From CAZCBD01 sp964496755 (lineage in GTDB: Bacteria > Bacteroidota > Ignavibacteria > Ignavibacteriales > Melioribacteraceae), in contig CAZCBD010000064.1 of the NCBI GenBank assembly GCA_964496755.1, forward strand, positions 1 to 13,452: 13,452 bases of DNA, given 5' to 3'. Below the pieces are notes generated by a model, which saw nothing but the letters and a program-made list of their open reading frames with translations, ran no database searches and was not told where the DNA came from. Below, piece by piece: positions 1 to 6,092 of this stretch (the stretch's first letter is position 1; each line of letters opens with the position of its first letter). The translations under genes were made by a program, and so were the position numbers.

Positions 1-758
1 TTTAAAATTTGTTCACTTACTAAACCAAATCGTCTTTCTCTATTTTGAAAATCATAAATAGCTTCTAAAAAATTTTTTTCCGTAAACTTAGGCCACAGGG
101 TATTCGTGATAAATATTTCAGAATATGCAATTTGCCACAATAAAAAATTGCTAATTCTAAATTCACCGCCGCTTCGAATAAGTAAATCAGGGTCGGGCAT
201 ATCTTTTGTCGATAAGAATTTCGAAAAGTTTTTTTCGGTTACATCACTTTCCGAAAATTCTTTGCTTTCAATTTTTTTGCAAATGGATTTTACGGCATTC
301 AATATTTCCCATCGTCCCGAATAACTTAGTGCTAAGTTTAGTACTAAGCCCGTATTAGTTGAGGTTTTCTCCAAAGCGTTTAATAGTTCTCTCCTCACTT
401 CCGTTGGAAGGGAATCTAAATCCCCAATAGCAGAAAGTTTAACATTGTTTGCATGTAATTCATTAGTTTCGTTTTGCAAACTTTTTACGACCAATCTCAT
501 TAGTGTGGAAACTTCGTCTTTGGGTCTTTTCCAATTTTCAGTTGAAAAAGTATATAAAGTAAGATATTTAATTCCAATTTCGGTAGCGATTTTCACAATC
601 TTTCTGACGGTTTCAACCCCTTTTTTGTGGCCGGCAACACGTGGCAAACCTTTTGATTTTGCCCATCTTCCGTTACCATCCATAATGATTGCAACATGTT
701 TGGGGATTCTATCGGAAGCTTTTATTTTTTCTTTCAACTCAGTTTGCTTTTTAATCAA
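1..758 (-). CDS. uppS: Isoprenyl transferase / undecaprenyl diphosphate synthase, 3' end cut by window edge
   Basis: Cis-prenyltransferase that condenses isopentenyl diphosphate onto farnesyl diphosphate to make the C55 lipid carrier for peptidoglycan and surface polysaccharides; acts at the cytoplasmic membrane. The translation is uninterrupted. From the proposed start, residues 22-33 are VAIIMDGNGRWA, with the catalytic Asp at 27, followed by GLPRVAGHKKG, the YTFSTENWKRP motif and, near the C-terminus, LIRSGGEFRISNFLLWQIAYSE, then FQNRERRFG. The first 252 codons are in the window and families are usually about 245-255 residues, so only a few residues are missing. No ATG lies between the in-frame stop at 780-782 and the conserved core. 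The TTG at 756-758 is preferred because AAAAGAG lies about 6 bp upstream; a second TTG at residue 8 is an alternative. The gene has its own promoter and is cut off by a hairpin from the lexA operon. Identity is sure; the exact start is less so. Confidence 0.95.
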   Translation of the reverse strand, partial: MIKKQTELKEKIKASDRIPKHVAIIMDGNGRWAKSKGLPRVAGHKKGVETVRKIVKIATEIGIKYLTLYTFSTENWKRPKDEVSTLMRLVVKSLQNETNELHANNVKLSAIGDLDSLPTEVRRELLNALEKTSTNTGLVLNLALSYSGRWEILNAVKSICKKIESKEFSESDVTEKNFSKFLSTKDMPDPDLLIRSGGEFRISNFLLWQIAYSEIFITNTLWPKFTEKNFLEAIYDFQNRERRFGLVSEQIL

Positions 759-790
759 ATCCGTCTCTTTTAATTTTATTTAGACTTCCC

Positions 791-819
791 AAAATAAAGG
801 TCGAATGTAAAAATGTCAA
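791..819 (-). promoter_or_regulatory. Sigma-70-type promoter of uppS
   Basis: On the minus strand, TTGACA (814-819), a 17-bp spacer and TATTTT (791-796) sit about 33 bp before the proposed TTG start of uppS. The hexamers and spacing are identical to those of the lexA promoter in this window, which strengthens both calls. Transcription would start near 784. Confidence 0.7.
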
Positions 820-871
820 GGTTATTAACAGGTTTGATTATACTCGGATTTTGCTTGTAAGTTCCAAAACA

Positions 872-896
872 ATATCAATTAATTTTTAATTGATAT
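872..896 (-). terminator. Hairpin terminator closing the lexA operon
   Basis: A perfect 11-bp inverted repeat (872-882 with 886-896) with a 3-nt loop. It includes the TAA stop codon (886-888) of the 130-residue protein. On the minus strand it is followed by TTGTTTT, a modest T-rich tail. Its place between the lexA operon and the uppS promoter suits a terminator. The stem is almost all A-T, so strength is uncertain. Confidence 0.55.
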
Positions 897-1278
897 GCTT
901 CTTATCTTGAATAGAAACTAATCTTATATTTTTTCTAATTGCGGGGTCTATTGAAACGATAAGCTTTTTTACTTTTGAAAATAAATTTTGAGGAACGGCA
1001 ACAAAAAGCAATACGTTTTTATGAGTGTATTTTGTGTGGCGTGAGGCTAAGAATTCTAATTTTTTTATTAGATTAGATTCTTTTATATCATCATTTGTTA
1101 AAGTAATGCCAATAGCATAATTATTGATTTTTTTTCCAATTGCTTCAATTTCATAAGTGCCGATTTGTTCCGGTGCCGGTAAGTAATTTCCGTATTTTCT
1201 TTTAACCGTTAAATAACCGTTTTTCCAAAAATGTTTTATTAATTCATCTACGCGGGTTAGATTATTATTGTTTTCCAT
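886..1278 (-). CDS. Conserved-looking protein of unknown function, possible nuclease-like alpha/beta fold
   Basis: A 130-residue soluble protein with no signal peptide or membrane segment; I do not recognise a named family. It has an Asn-rich start (MENNNN), a basic patch (TVKRKYGNYL, 24-33), a strand pair with acidic and basic residues (YEIEAIGKKINNYAIGITL, 42-60), a helix (NLIKKLEFLASRHTKY) and a hydrophobic strand (VLLFVAVP, 89-96). The order E-x-E/..K.../hydrophobic strand, then a helix with Arg/Lys, vaguely resembles PD-(D/E)XK nuclease-like folds, but the catalytic signature is not convincing. The ATG at 1278 is chosen over an in-frame TTG at 1293 because GGAGGG lies 5 bp upstream. It is last in the lexA operon, with 31 bp to the preceding gene, so LexA control is likely. 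Function unassigned. Confidence 0.8.
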   Translation of the reverse strand: MENNNNLTRVDELIKHFWKNGYLTVKRKYGNYLPAPEQIGTYEIEAIGKKINNYAIGITLTNDDIKESNLIKKLEFLASRHTKYTHKNVLLFVAVPQNLFSKVKKLIVSIDPAIRKNIRLVSIQDKKHIN

Positions 1279-1309
1279 TTTTCCCTCCAACAAAAAGTTA
1301 AATGAAAAA

Positions 1310-1558
1310 TTAATTTACCATTGGAAGAATTGGAATTATCGGTAAAAAATGTTTGTTTGAAATAAATTTTATATTAAAAATCTTATCGTATTCAAATTCC
1401 TTAATCTCGTTGGAATTATTAATTCGGCCATAAATCACTTTTTTGCCTTTTTCGTTTTTTGCAATTAAATACGGATCAATTATAAATTCGGATAAATTAT
1501 ATAAAAACTTTAATTTGTATCTTTTTGCAATTGCTTGATAAAAAATTATACTTTTCAT
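1310..1558 (-). CDS. Small WYL-domain-like protein
   Basis: An 82-residue protein. The pattern AIAKRYKLKFLYN (9-21), IIDPYLIA (26-33), GKKVIYGRI (38-46), IKEFEYDKIFNIKF (52-65) follows the core of the WYL domain: a start like 'L.F.Y', a 'P..I' strand, 'G..YL.G', then 'I..F..DRI..I'. WYL domains are ligand- or nucleic-acid-sensing modules that usually sit behind a helix-turn-helix in transcription regulators, including regulators of DNA repair and phage defence. This one has no HTH and ends in a hydrophobic Pro/Ile tail (FLPIIPILPM), so it would be a stand-alone module. It starts 16 bp after lexA ends, with GAGAT before the ATG. WYL assignment is by pattern only. It could be a solo sensor acting with LexA or with the downstream protein; that is inference. 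Confidence 0.75.
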   Translation of the reverse strand: MKSIIFYQAIAKRYKLKFLYNLSEFIIDPYLIAKNEKGKKVIYGRINNSNEIKEFEYDKIFNIKFISNKHFLPIIPILPMVN

Positions 1559-1574
1559 TTTAATCTCATTTTTT

Positions 1575-2213
1575 TTAATATTTCCTAATTAAAGCAATTA
1601 ATTTCCCGAGAATTTTAAAATCAGCTCTATTGTGAACTTCAATTAAAGGATAATTTTCATTTTCGGGCATTAAACAAATTCTATTATTTATTGTTATAAA
1701 TCTTTTAAGGGTTGCCTCGTCTCCGAGAAGTGCAACAATTATATCATTGTTTTTTGCATTGGGTTGTTGTGAAATTATTACGATATCATCTTCAAAAATT
1801 CCGGCGTTAATCATCGAATCACCGCGTACTTTTAACGCAAAGCAATTATTTGCTTTGATAATCAATTGTGGGTCAATGGTTAAATAATCTTCTATATTTT
1901 CTTCGGCAAGAATCGGATAGCCGGCAGCAACCCGTCCCACCAAGGGAATTTTTTCGTTGGTTTTATTGTTATTTCCGGGTTGTTGATTTACGATTGTGAG
2001 CGAGCGACTGATATTCGAGCCCACTTCCAGGAAACCTTTTTTTACGAGTGCGTCAATATGGCGTTTTACTCCGAATGTTGAGGCAATAGAAAAATTTGCT
2101 CCGATTTCACGATAAGAAGGGGAGTATCCGTTTTCCGTGCAAAAATCAGAAATAAAATTCAAGATTTCTTTTTGTCTTTCGGTAAGTTTATTCTTTTCTT
2201 TTTTTAGATTCAT
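1575..2213 (-). CDS. lexA: LexA repressor, SOS response regulator with self-cleaving protease domain
   Basis: A 212-residue repressor of DNA-damage genes that is inactivated when RecA filaments stimulate its autoproteolysis. The N-terminal winged helix (about 8-70) includes LTERQKEILNFI and the recognition part PSYREIGANFSIAS. The S24 peptidase domain has the scissile pair A97-G98 in VAAGYP, nucleophile S133 in GDSM and general base K170 in EATLKRF, so all catalytic elements are intact. Length matches the family (about 200-220). The ATG at 2213 is chosen over an in-frame TTG at 2225 because GGAG is 7 bp upstream and the longer start would lie at the edge of the operator. It is first gene of an operon with the WYL-like and the 130-residue proteins. 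Autorepression is indicated by the operator in its promoter. Confidence 0.97.
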   Translation of the reverse strand: MNLKKEKNKLTERQKEILNFISDFCTENGYSPSYREIGANFSIASTFGVKRHIDALVKKGFLEVGSNISRSLTIVNQQPGNNNKTNEKIPLVGRVAAGYPILAEENIEDYLTIDPQLIIKANNCFALKVRGDSMINAGIFEDDIVIISQQPNAKNNDIIVALLGDEATLKRFITINNRICLMPENENYPLIEVHNRADFKILGKLIALIRKY

Positions 2214-2224
2214 TATGTGCTCCA

Positions 2225-2250
2225 ATGTTCACTATAAAAATAGTGAACAT
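2225..2250. promoter_or_regulatory. Putative LexA operator (SOS box)
   Basis: A perfect inverted repeat with 11-bp arms and a 4-nt centre: ATGTTCACTAT-N4-ATAGTGAACAT. It lies directly upstream of lexA and its centre covers the -10 hexamer, so a bound dimer would block RNA polymerase. LexA genes are generally self-repressed, so this is the obvious candidate binding site. The motif is neither the E. coli type (CTGT-N8-ACAG) nor the Bacillus type (GAAC-N4-GTTC). I saw no second full copy in the window. Confidence 0.8.
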
Positions 2251-2265
2251 AAAAACACTTGTCAA
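2237..2265 (-). promoter_or_regulatory. lexA: lexA operon promoter
   Basis: Minus-strand TTGACA (2260-2265), 17-bp spacer, TATTTT (2237-2242), placed about 24 bp before the lexA ATG. The -10 hexamer is inside the palindromic operator. Hexamers and spacing match the uppS promoter exactly. The transcript would begin near 2230, still within the operator, and carry a leader of about 17 nt. Confidence 0.75.
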
Positions 2266-2356
2266 GTAAAAAATTAAAAAAAATAGTTTTGGAAAATTTG
2301 ATAGATAAGTTTGTTATTTAAATTTTATGAGATAAAAAACTAAATATTAAAAAAAT

Positions 2357-3829
2357 TTAATCTTGCGGAAATTTAAGGCTAAAAGTTGAACCGCTGTTGA
2401 GTTTGCTTTTTACGGTTATTTCGCCTTTGTGAAGTTTCATGATCCATTCGCAAATAGCAAGACCTAACCCGCTACCGCCTATATTTCGTGAATGCGATTT
2501 ATCGACACGGTAGAATCTCTTAAAAATATTCTTTAATTCGGAATTAGGTATGCCTATGCCATTATCAATTATTTCTATAATTACGTATTTGTTTTTCTGT
2601 TTTGCAATGACGTTAATTTTACTATTTTTTTCGGAGTATTTTACCGCATTATCAATGATGTTCCAAAGCAATCTGATTATCAATTCTTGATTGCCTTTTA
2701 TGAACAAATGTTTTTCGATAGTGAACAAAATGTCAATATGCTTGGGCATACAGAGAACTTTTGCGTCTTCGGTTATACTTTCCAGAATATTTGATAAATT
2801 TATTTTGATAAAATTAAATTTTGGTTCCCCTTGTTCTAAATTGTGTACAAGTAATAATTTTTCCGCAATGCTTGATAAATAATTTATTTCTTCGAGGATG
2901 CTATCGATTTTTGATAGTTCTGCATCGCTTAATTTTTCGGAAGAGGATAATTCTTCCAGTTCGCCTCTGATAATTGTAAGGGGGGTTCTAATTTCATGAG
3001 CAGCTTCAAAAGAAAAATTCTTGACAGAGTTAAAGGATTCTTCTAATCTGGAAATCATTGAGTTGAAAATTTTTATTAAATCGTTTATTTCATCATTTCC
3101 TTTCGGTTCTTTAATTCGTTTATCCAGATTTGTTGAGGAAATATTTTGTGCAGTGGTGGAGATTTCTTTTATAACGTTTAATGACTTTTGTGTTACAAAA
3201 AATCCGCATAATATTGATAGAACTATTCCCACTGGCAAAACGAAGAAGAATATTTCTAAAATTTGTTCTTGGGCAGATTCAATAATCTCGGTTTCATATC
3301 CTAAATAAAAAATATAATTTGTTTTATTTAATGCAGTTAACCTGAAATTTTCCGATCGGATAGAGGCAGTAATTATTTTTTTATCTTTAATTTTATACTT
3401 TTCAATGTGCTTTTTTAATTTTCGGTAACTATGAGAAATGTATATCAATTTATCATTGCGAAATACAAATAGTAGAAATTTATTATCTGCCAAGTCGGTT
3501 GTTTCTCTCAAGTCTTCAAAATCATGTCGATGACTTTTTATTAGATTATCCAAGGTTCTTTTTCGGCTTCTGCTTGTTTCGGAGTGCGATGCCAGATACT
3601 TTTCAATTTTTTTAATTTTTGTTGCCAATTTTTTATCAATTGATTTTTCTAATCGAAAGCCCACTAAAAAATAAGTTGATGTGAAAAGAGAAAAAAGAAT
3701 TATAGAAAATAAAATTGTATACCACGAAATAATTTTTAATTTATATCGGCTAATACTAAAAATCTTTGTGTTAAATTTGATTTTATCAAAAGTGTTTTTT
3801 TTAATGATGTAAATAAATTTATTTGTCAT
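2357..3829 (-). CDS. Membrane sensor histidine kinase, OmpR/CusS-type
   Basis: A 490-residue kinase that senses a signal outside the inner membrane and phosphorylates the regulator encoded just upstream. Seen in order: a basic cytoplasmic N-terminus of about 32 residues, TM1 (about 34-57), a periplasmic domain (58-193), TM2 (about 194-213), HAMP linker (214-266), HisKA with AAHEIRTPLT and phospho-His 278, and a HATPase domain with N-box NIIDNAVKYS (390-399), DNGIGI (422-427) and GGSGLGLAI (451-459). The layout and the phrase 'FRRVD..R...GGSGLGLAI' style match CusS/heavy-metal-type kinases, but the periplasmic domain gives no clear ligand, so metal sensing is not claimed. Its ATG is 13 bp after the regulator's stop, indicating one transcript. 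The unusually long N-terminus before TM1 leaves the start slightly open. Confidence 0.95.
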   Translation of the reverse strand: MTNKFIYIIKKNTFDKIKFNTKIFSISRYKLKIISWYTILFSIILFSLFTSTYFLVGFRLEKSIDKKLATKIKKIEKYLASHSETSRSRKRTLDNLIKSHRHDFEDLRETTDLADNKFLLFVFRNDKLIYISHSYRKLKKHIEKYKIKDKKIITASIRSENFRLTALNKTNYIFYLGYETEIIESAQEQILEIFFFVLPVGIVLSILCGFFVTQKSLNVIKEISTTAQNISSTNLDKRIKEPKGNDEINDLIKIFNSMISRLEESFNSVKNFSFEAAHEIRTPLTIIRGELEELSSSEKLSDAELSKIDSILEEINYLSSIAEKLLLVHNLEQGEPKFNFIKINLSNILESITEDAKVLCMPKHIDILFTIEKHLFIKGNQELIIRLLWNIIDNAVKYSEKNSKINVIAKQKNKYVIIEIIDNGIGIPNSELKNIFKRFYRVDKSHSRNIGGSGLGLAICEWIMKLHKGEITVKSKLNSGSTFSLKFPQD

Positions 3830-3842
3830 TATTTTTTTTGCT

Positions 3843-4511
3843 CTAACTGTATTTAAACATGTAACAAAAACTTCTAATTGTTACGATAAATTTATTTTCG
3901 TAATTATCATCAATCTTTTTTCTTAATCTGTTAATATAAACATCAATAAAATTAGTGCCGGTGTTAAAATCGTAGTTCCAAACATGTTCTCCGATTTCAG
4001 ATCGGCTTAAGGCTCGGTTTGTGTTATAGACTAAAAATTCCAATAATGAATATTCGCGCAAGGAAAGTTCGATTTTTTTGTTTTGTCTGAAAACTTCTCG
4101 GCTTTCCGTATTTATTCTAAAATCGCCAAAAACCAAAAAAGGGTTTTTGTTTTTATTATTTCTGCGCAATAAGGCTTTGATTCTTGCCAGCAATTCGCCA
4201 AATGCAAAAGGTTTTACAACATAATCATCTGCTCCTGCGTTTAATCCTTCAATTCTATCTTCAATATTTCCTTTAGCGGTTAAAATTATAATCGGAGTTT
4301 TTATTCCCTCCGCTCTTAATTTTGTTAAAATAGAAAAGCCGTCTATTTGAGGTAGCATTAAATCCAAAATTATTAAATCATAATCCCGAAACGCTTTTTT
4401 TAATCCTTCTTTACCATCCAACTCAGCATCAACTTCAAACTCTTCTTTAATTAAACCTTTTTTAATAAATGATGATACTTTTATTTCATCTTCTATTAAT
4501 AATATTTTCAT
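3843..4511 (-). CDS. Two-component response regulator, OmpR/PhoB family
   Basis: A 222-residue DNA-binding regulator. The receiver domain (1-115) shows the acidic pair E7/D8, phospho-acceptor D50 in LIILDLMLP, T78 in IILTAKG and K100 in VVKPFAFGELLAR. The C-terminal winged helix (about 125-220) has LSLREYSLLEFLVYN, the recognition segment around FIDVYINRLRKKID, and a final hairpin. The usual RGxGY turn is replaced by RSFCY (213-217), an atypical detail. The ATG at 4511 (MKILLIEDE) is chosen over an upstream in-frame TTG at 4550 because receivers begin this way and the extension has no family match. It is co-transcribed with the histidine kinase. Tandem TTACAT repeats upstream suggest that it activates its own operon. 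The target genes are unknown; the divergent outer-membrane protein is a possible one. Confidence 0.96.
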   Translation of the reverse strand: MKILLIEDEIKVSSFIKKGLIKEEFEVDAELDGKEGLKKAFRDYDLIILDLMLPQIDGFSILTKLRAEGIKTPIIILTAKGNIEDRIEGLNAGADDYVVKPFAFGELLARIKALLRRNNKNKNPFLVFGDFRINTESREVFRQNKKIELSLREYSLLEFLVYNTNRALSRSEIGEHVWNYDFNTGTNFIDVYINRLRKKIDDNYENKFIVTIRSFCYMFKYS

Positions 4512-4554
4512 AAACTTAAATATCCATTCTTTTTTATTGCTAAAATACAAATCT

Positions 4555-4600
4555 ATATTAAAGATTACAGCAATGTAACTTAAATGTAATCATAATGTAA
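4555..4600 (-). promoter_or_regulatory. Predicted response-regulator box and promoter of the two-component operon
   Basis: On the minus strand, TTACAT occurs three times (4595-4600, 4584-4589, 4573-4578), each separated by 5 bp, so the period is exactly 11 bp. The last copy ends 12 bp before TAATAT (4555-4560), a -10-like hexamer. OmpR-family regulators bind as head-to-tail dimers to direct repeats one helical turn apart, and PhoP-type boxes lie 11-12 bp upstream of the -10 in place of a -35. The match to that architecture is close. Binding by this particular regulator is inferred. TTACA/TGTAA also forms a short inverted repeat at 4565-4578. Confidence 0.65.
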
Positions 4601-4660
4601 TGTTCTTCATTGTACATTTTTATAAATTTGAGTGGTTAAATTTGTTTTTATGAAATCAAA

Positions 4661-4698
4661 AAATAAATAAAGACTGAAATAAATAAAGACTGAAATAA
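4661..4698. repeat. 16-bp tandem repeat, about 2.4 copies
   Basis: The unit AAATAAATAAAGACTG occurs twice without mismatch (4661-4676, 4677-4692), followed by a partial copy AAATAA (4693-4698). It lies in the divergent spacer about 65 bp upstream of the outer-membrane protein gene. It may be a slippage product or may affect promoter spacing. A CTATATATAG palindrome at 4715-4724 follows, but I cannot define a good -35/-10 pair there. Confidence 0.85.
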
Positions 4699-4762
4699 GG
4701 AATGTCAAAATAATCTATATATAGTTAGACTTATTTAACAATTGAAACTATTGGGGGAACAA

Positions 4763-6046
4763 ATGATTTTTTCGGGATGTGTTATTAAAAAAGTATTAAA
4801 ACACCTATTTCTATTTTGCTTAACTTTAAATGTAAGTTTTTTTGCTCAGAATTCGATATCTCAAACAAATGAAACTGCTGATGCTATTAAAGTATATTTA
4901 GATGGTTCTCATCGCTACACAAATTTTATAAAAGATAACGTTACATTTGTTGACTATGTTCGCGATAAAGAATTAGCCGATGTTTATGTAATGATTTTAA
5001 GGCAATCGGTGGCGGCCGGCGGAAGAGAGTATACTATTAATTTTATTGGTCAAAAAGATTTCACCAATGTGAATGATACTCTTAGGTTTATTTCACAGAA
5101 TTCCGATACCGAAGAAATAACGAGGTTAAATCTTGTTAGCGAGTTAAAAAAAGGTCTTGTTCGATATGTTTCTAAAACTCCGTATTCCAAATATCTAAAA
5201 ATATCATTTGTAAAAAAAATAACCCACGAAAAGGCAATTGATAATTGGAATTACTGGGTTTTTAGTGTTGATACATATTTTAATTTTGACGGTGAAGAAT
5301 CAAAGAAAAAAATTAATGTTAATGCTGGAATTACTGCCGATAGAATAACCGATGATTTAAAAATGAGTTTTTTAATGAAGCTGCGGTATCGCTCTAATAA
5401 ATATGAATTTGAGGGAAAGGATCCCTACACAAGTATTTCAAAGTCAAAATACTTTAAAAGTTTGATAGTAAAAAGTTTAGGGAATAAATTTTCTGCCGGA
5501 ATTTATGCTTCGGCCATTAGCTCGACATATGAGAATAAAAAATTATCTTTAGAGTTGGCTCCGGCAATTGAATATAATATTTATCCTTATTCGGATTATA
5601 ATCATACGGAATGCAGGATTTTATATAAAGCTGTTTTTAATAACGTTGAATATTATGCAAAAACAATTTACGATAAAGTAAACGAAAACTTAGGATATCA
5701 ATCACTATCGGTTAATTTGGAAATAAAGCAAAGATGGGGAAGCATTGATACAAGATTGGAAGGGTTAAACTATTTTCATGATTTCAGTAAAAATAGATTA
5801 AACTTTGATTCTAATTTCAGATTTCGTGTTTCGGAAGGATTGTCATTGAATTTTAGTGGTGGTTTTTCGATGATTCACGATCAATTAAATCTACCTTCCG
5901 AAGGTGCAACTCAAGAAGAAATTTTGCTTACCAGAAAAGAAATTGCAACCCAGTTTGAATATTCATTTTCAGTAGGTTTCAGATATACCTTCGGTTCAAT
6001 TTTTTCAAACATTGTTAATCCCAGATTCGGTTCAAGGTTACATTAA
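4763..6046 (+). CDS. Predicted outer-membrane beta-barrel protein of unknown function
   Basis: A 427-residue exported protein. Residues 1-28 form a signal peptide (IKKVLKHLFLFCLTLNVSFFA), with cleavage likely near A28-Q29. An N-terminal periplasmic segment (about 40-145) contains KVYLDG, VTFVDYVRD, ADVYVMI and GGREYTINFIGQKDF. Roughly 165-427 alternates polar and aromatic/hydrophobic residues in short strands ending with FSVGFRYTFGSIFSNIVNPRFG, as in a porin-like barrel. I recall an uncharacterised Bacteroidota/Acidobacteriota family with the same 'ADVxV...GGREYTxxFIG' segment and 'FGS...NIVNPRF' ending, but name no function. As I remember it, many relatives have a Cys pair after the first strand; here that region is DGSHRY. 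The ATG at 4763 has GGGGGA 5 bp upstream and is preferred to a TTG at 4742. The gene diverges from a two-component operon, which might control it. Confidence 0.88.
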   Translation: MIFSGCVIKKVLKHLFLFCLTLNVSFFAQNSISQTNETADAIKVYLDGSHRYTNFIKDNVTFVDYVRDKELADVYVMILRQSVAAGGREYTINFIGQKDFTNVNDTLRFISQNSDTEEITRLNLVSELKKGLVRYVSKTPYSKYLKISFVKKITHEKAIDNWNYWVFSVDTYFNFDGEESKKKINVNAGITADRITDDLKMSFLMKLRYRSNKYEFEGKDPYTSISKSKYFKSLIVKSLGNKFSAGIYASAISSTYENKKLSLELAPAIEYNIYPYSDYNHTECRILYKAVFNNVEYYAKTIYDKVNENLGYQSLSVNLEIKQRWGSIDTRLEGLNYFHDFSKNRLNFDSNFRFRVSEGLSLNFSGGFSMIHDQLNLPSEGATQEEILLTRKEIATQFEYSFSVGFRYTFGSIFSNIVNPRFGSRLH

Positions 6047-6053
6047 TTTTTCA

Positions 6054-6092
6054 AAAGAGTCTTATTTTATATAAGACTCTTTAATTTTTTTT
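6054..6092 (+). terminator. Rho-independent terminator after the outer-membrane protein gene
   Basis: A perfect 12-bp stem (6054-6065 with 6071-6082), 5-nt loop, then AA and eight Ts (6085-6092) on the plus strand. It starts 8 bp after the gene's stop. The stem also covers the TAA stop (6062-6064) of the convergent Nudix gene. Read leftward, the hairpin is followed by only TTTTGAAAAATT, so it may act weakly in that direction too. Confidence 0.9.

Noticed and set aside
106..783. Two plus-strand open frames (106-324 and 445-783)
   Set aside because: They are antisense to a clear, motif-complete uppS reading frame on the minus strand.
2214..2225. Longer lexA start at the TTG at 2225 (and similar TTG extensions at 1293, 4550 and 4742)
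   Set aside because: In the lexA, 130-residue and barrel cases the TTG overlaps or adjoins the Shine-Dalgarno sequence of a downstream ATG; in the regulator the ATG begins the receiver exactly.
2318..2360. Inverted repeat (2318-2326 with 2352-2360) after the histidine kinase as a terminator
   Set aside because: Only 9 A-T pairs with a 25-nt loop in very AT-rich sequence, and it overlaps the coding end; not distinguishable from chance.
2716..2726. ATAGTGAAC half-site within the histidine kinase gene as a second LexA box
   Set aside because: Only one half matches; there is no inverted partner at the right distance and it is inside coding sequence.
2691..3308. Plus-strand open frames inside the histidine kinase gene
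   Set aside because: The opposite strand encodes intact HisKA, HAMP and HATPase domains; these frames have no recognisable features.
4661..4698. CRISPR-like repeat array
   Set aside because: The 16-bp units are head to tail without spacers.
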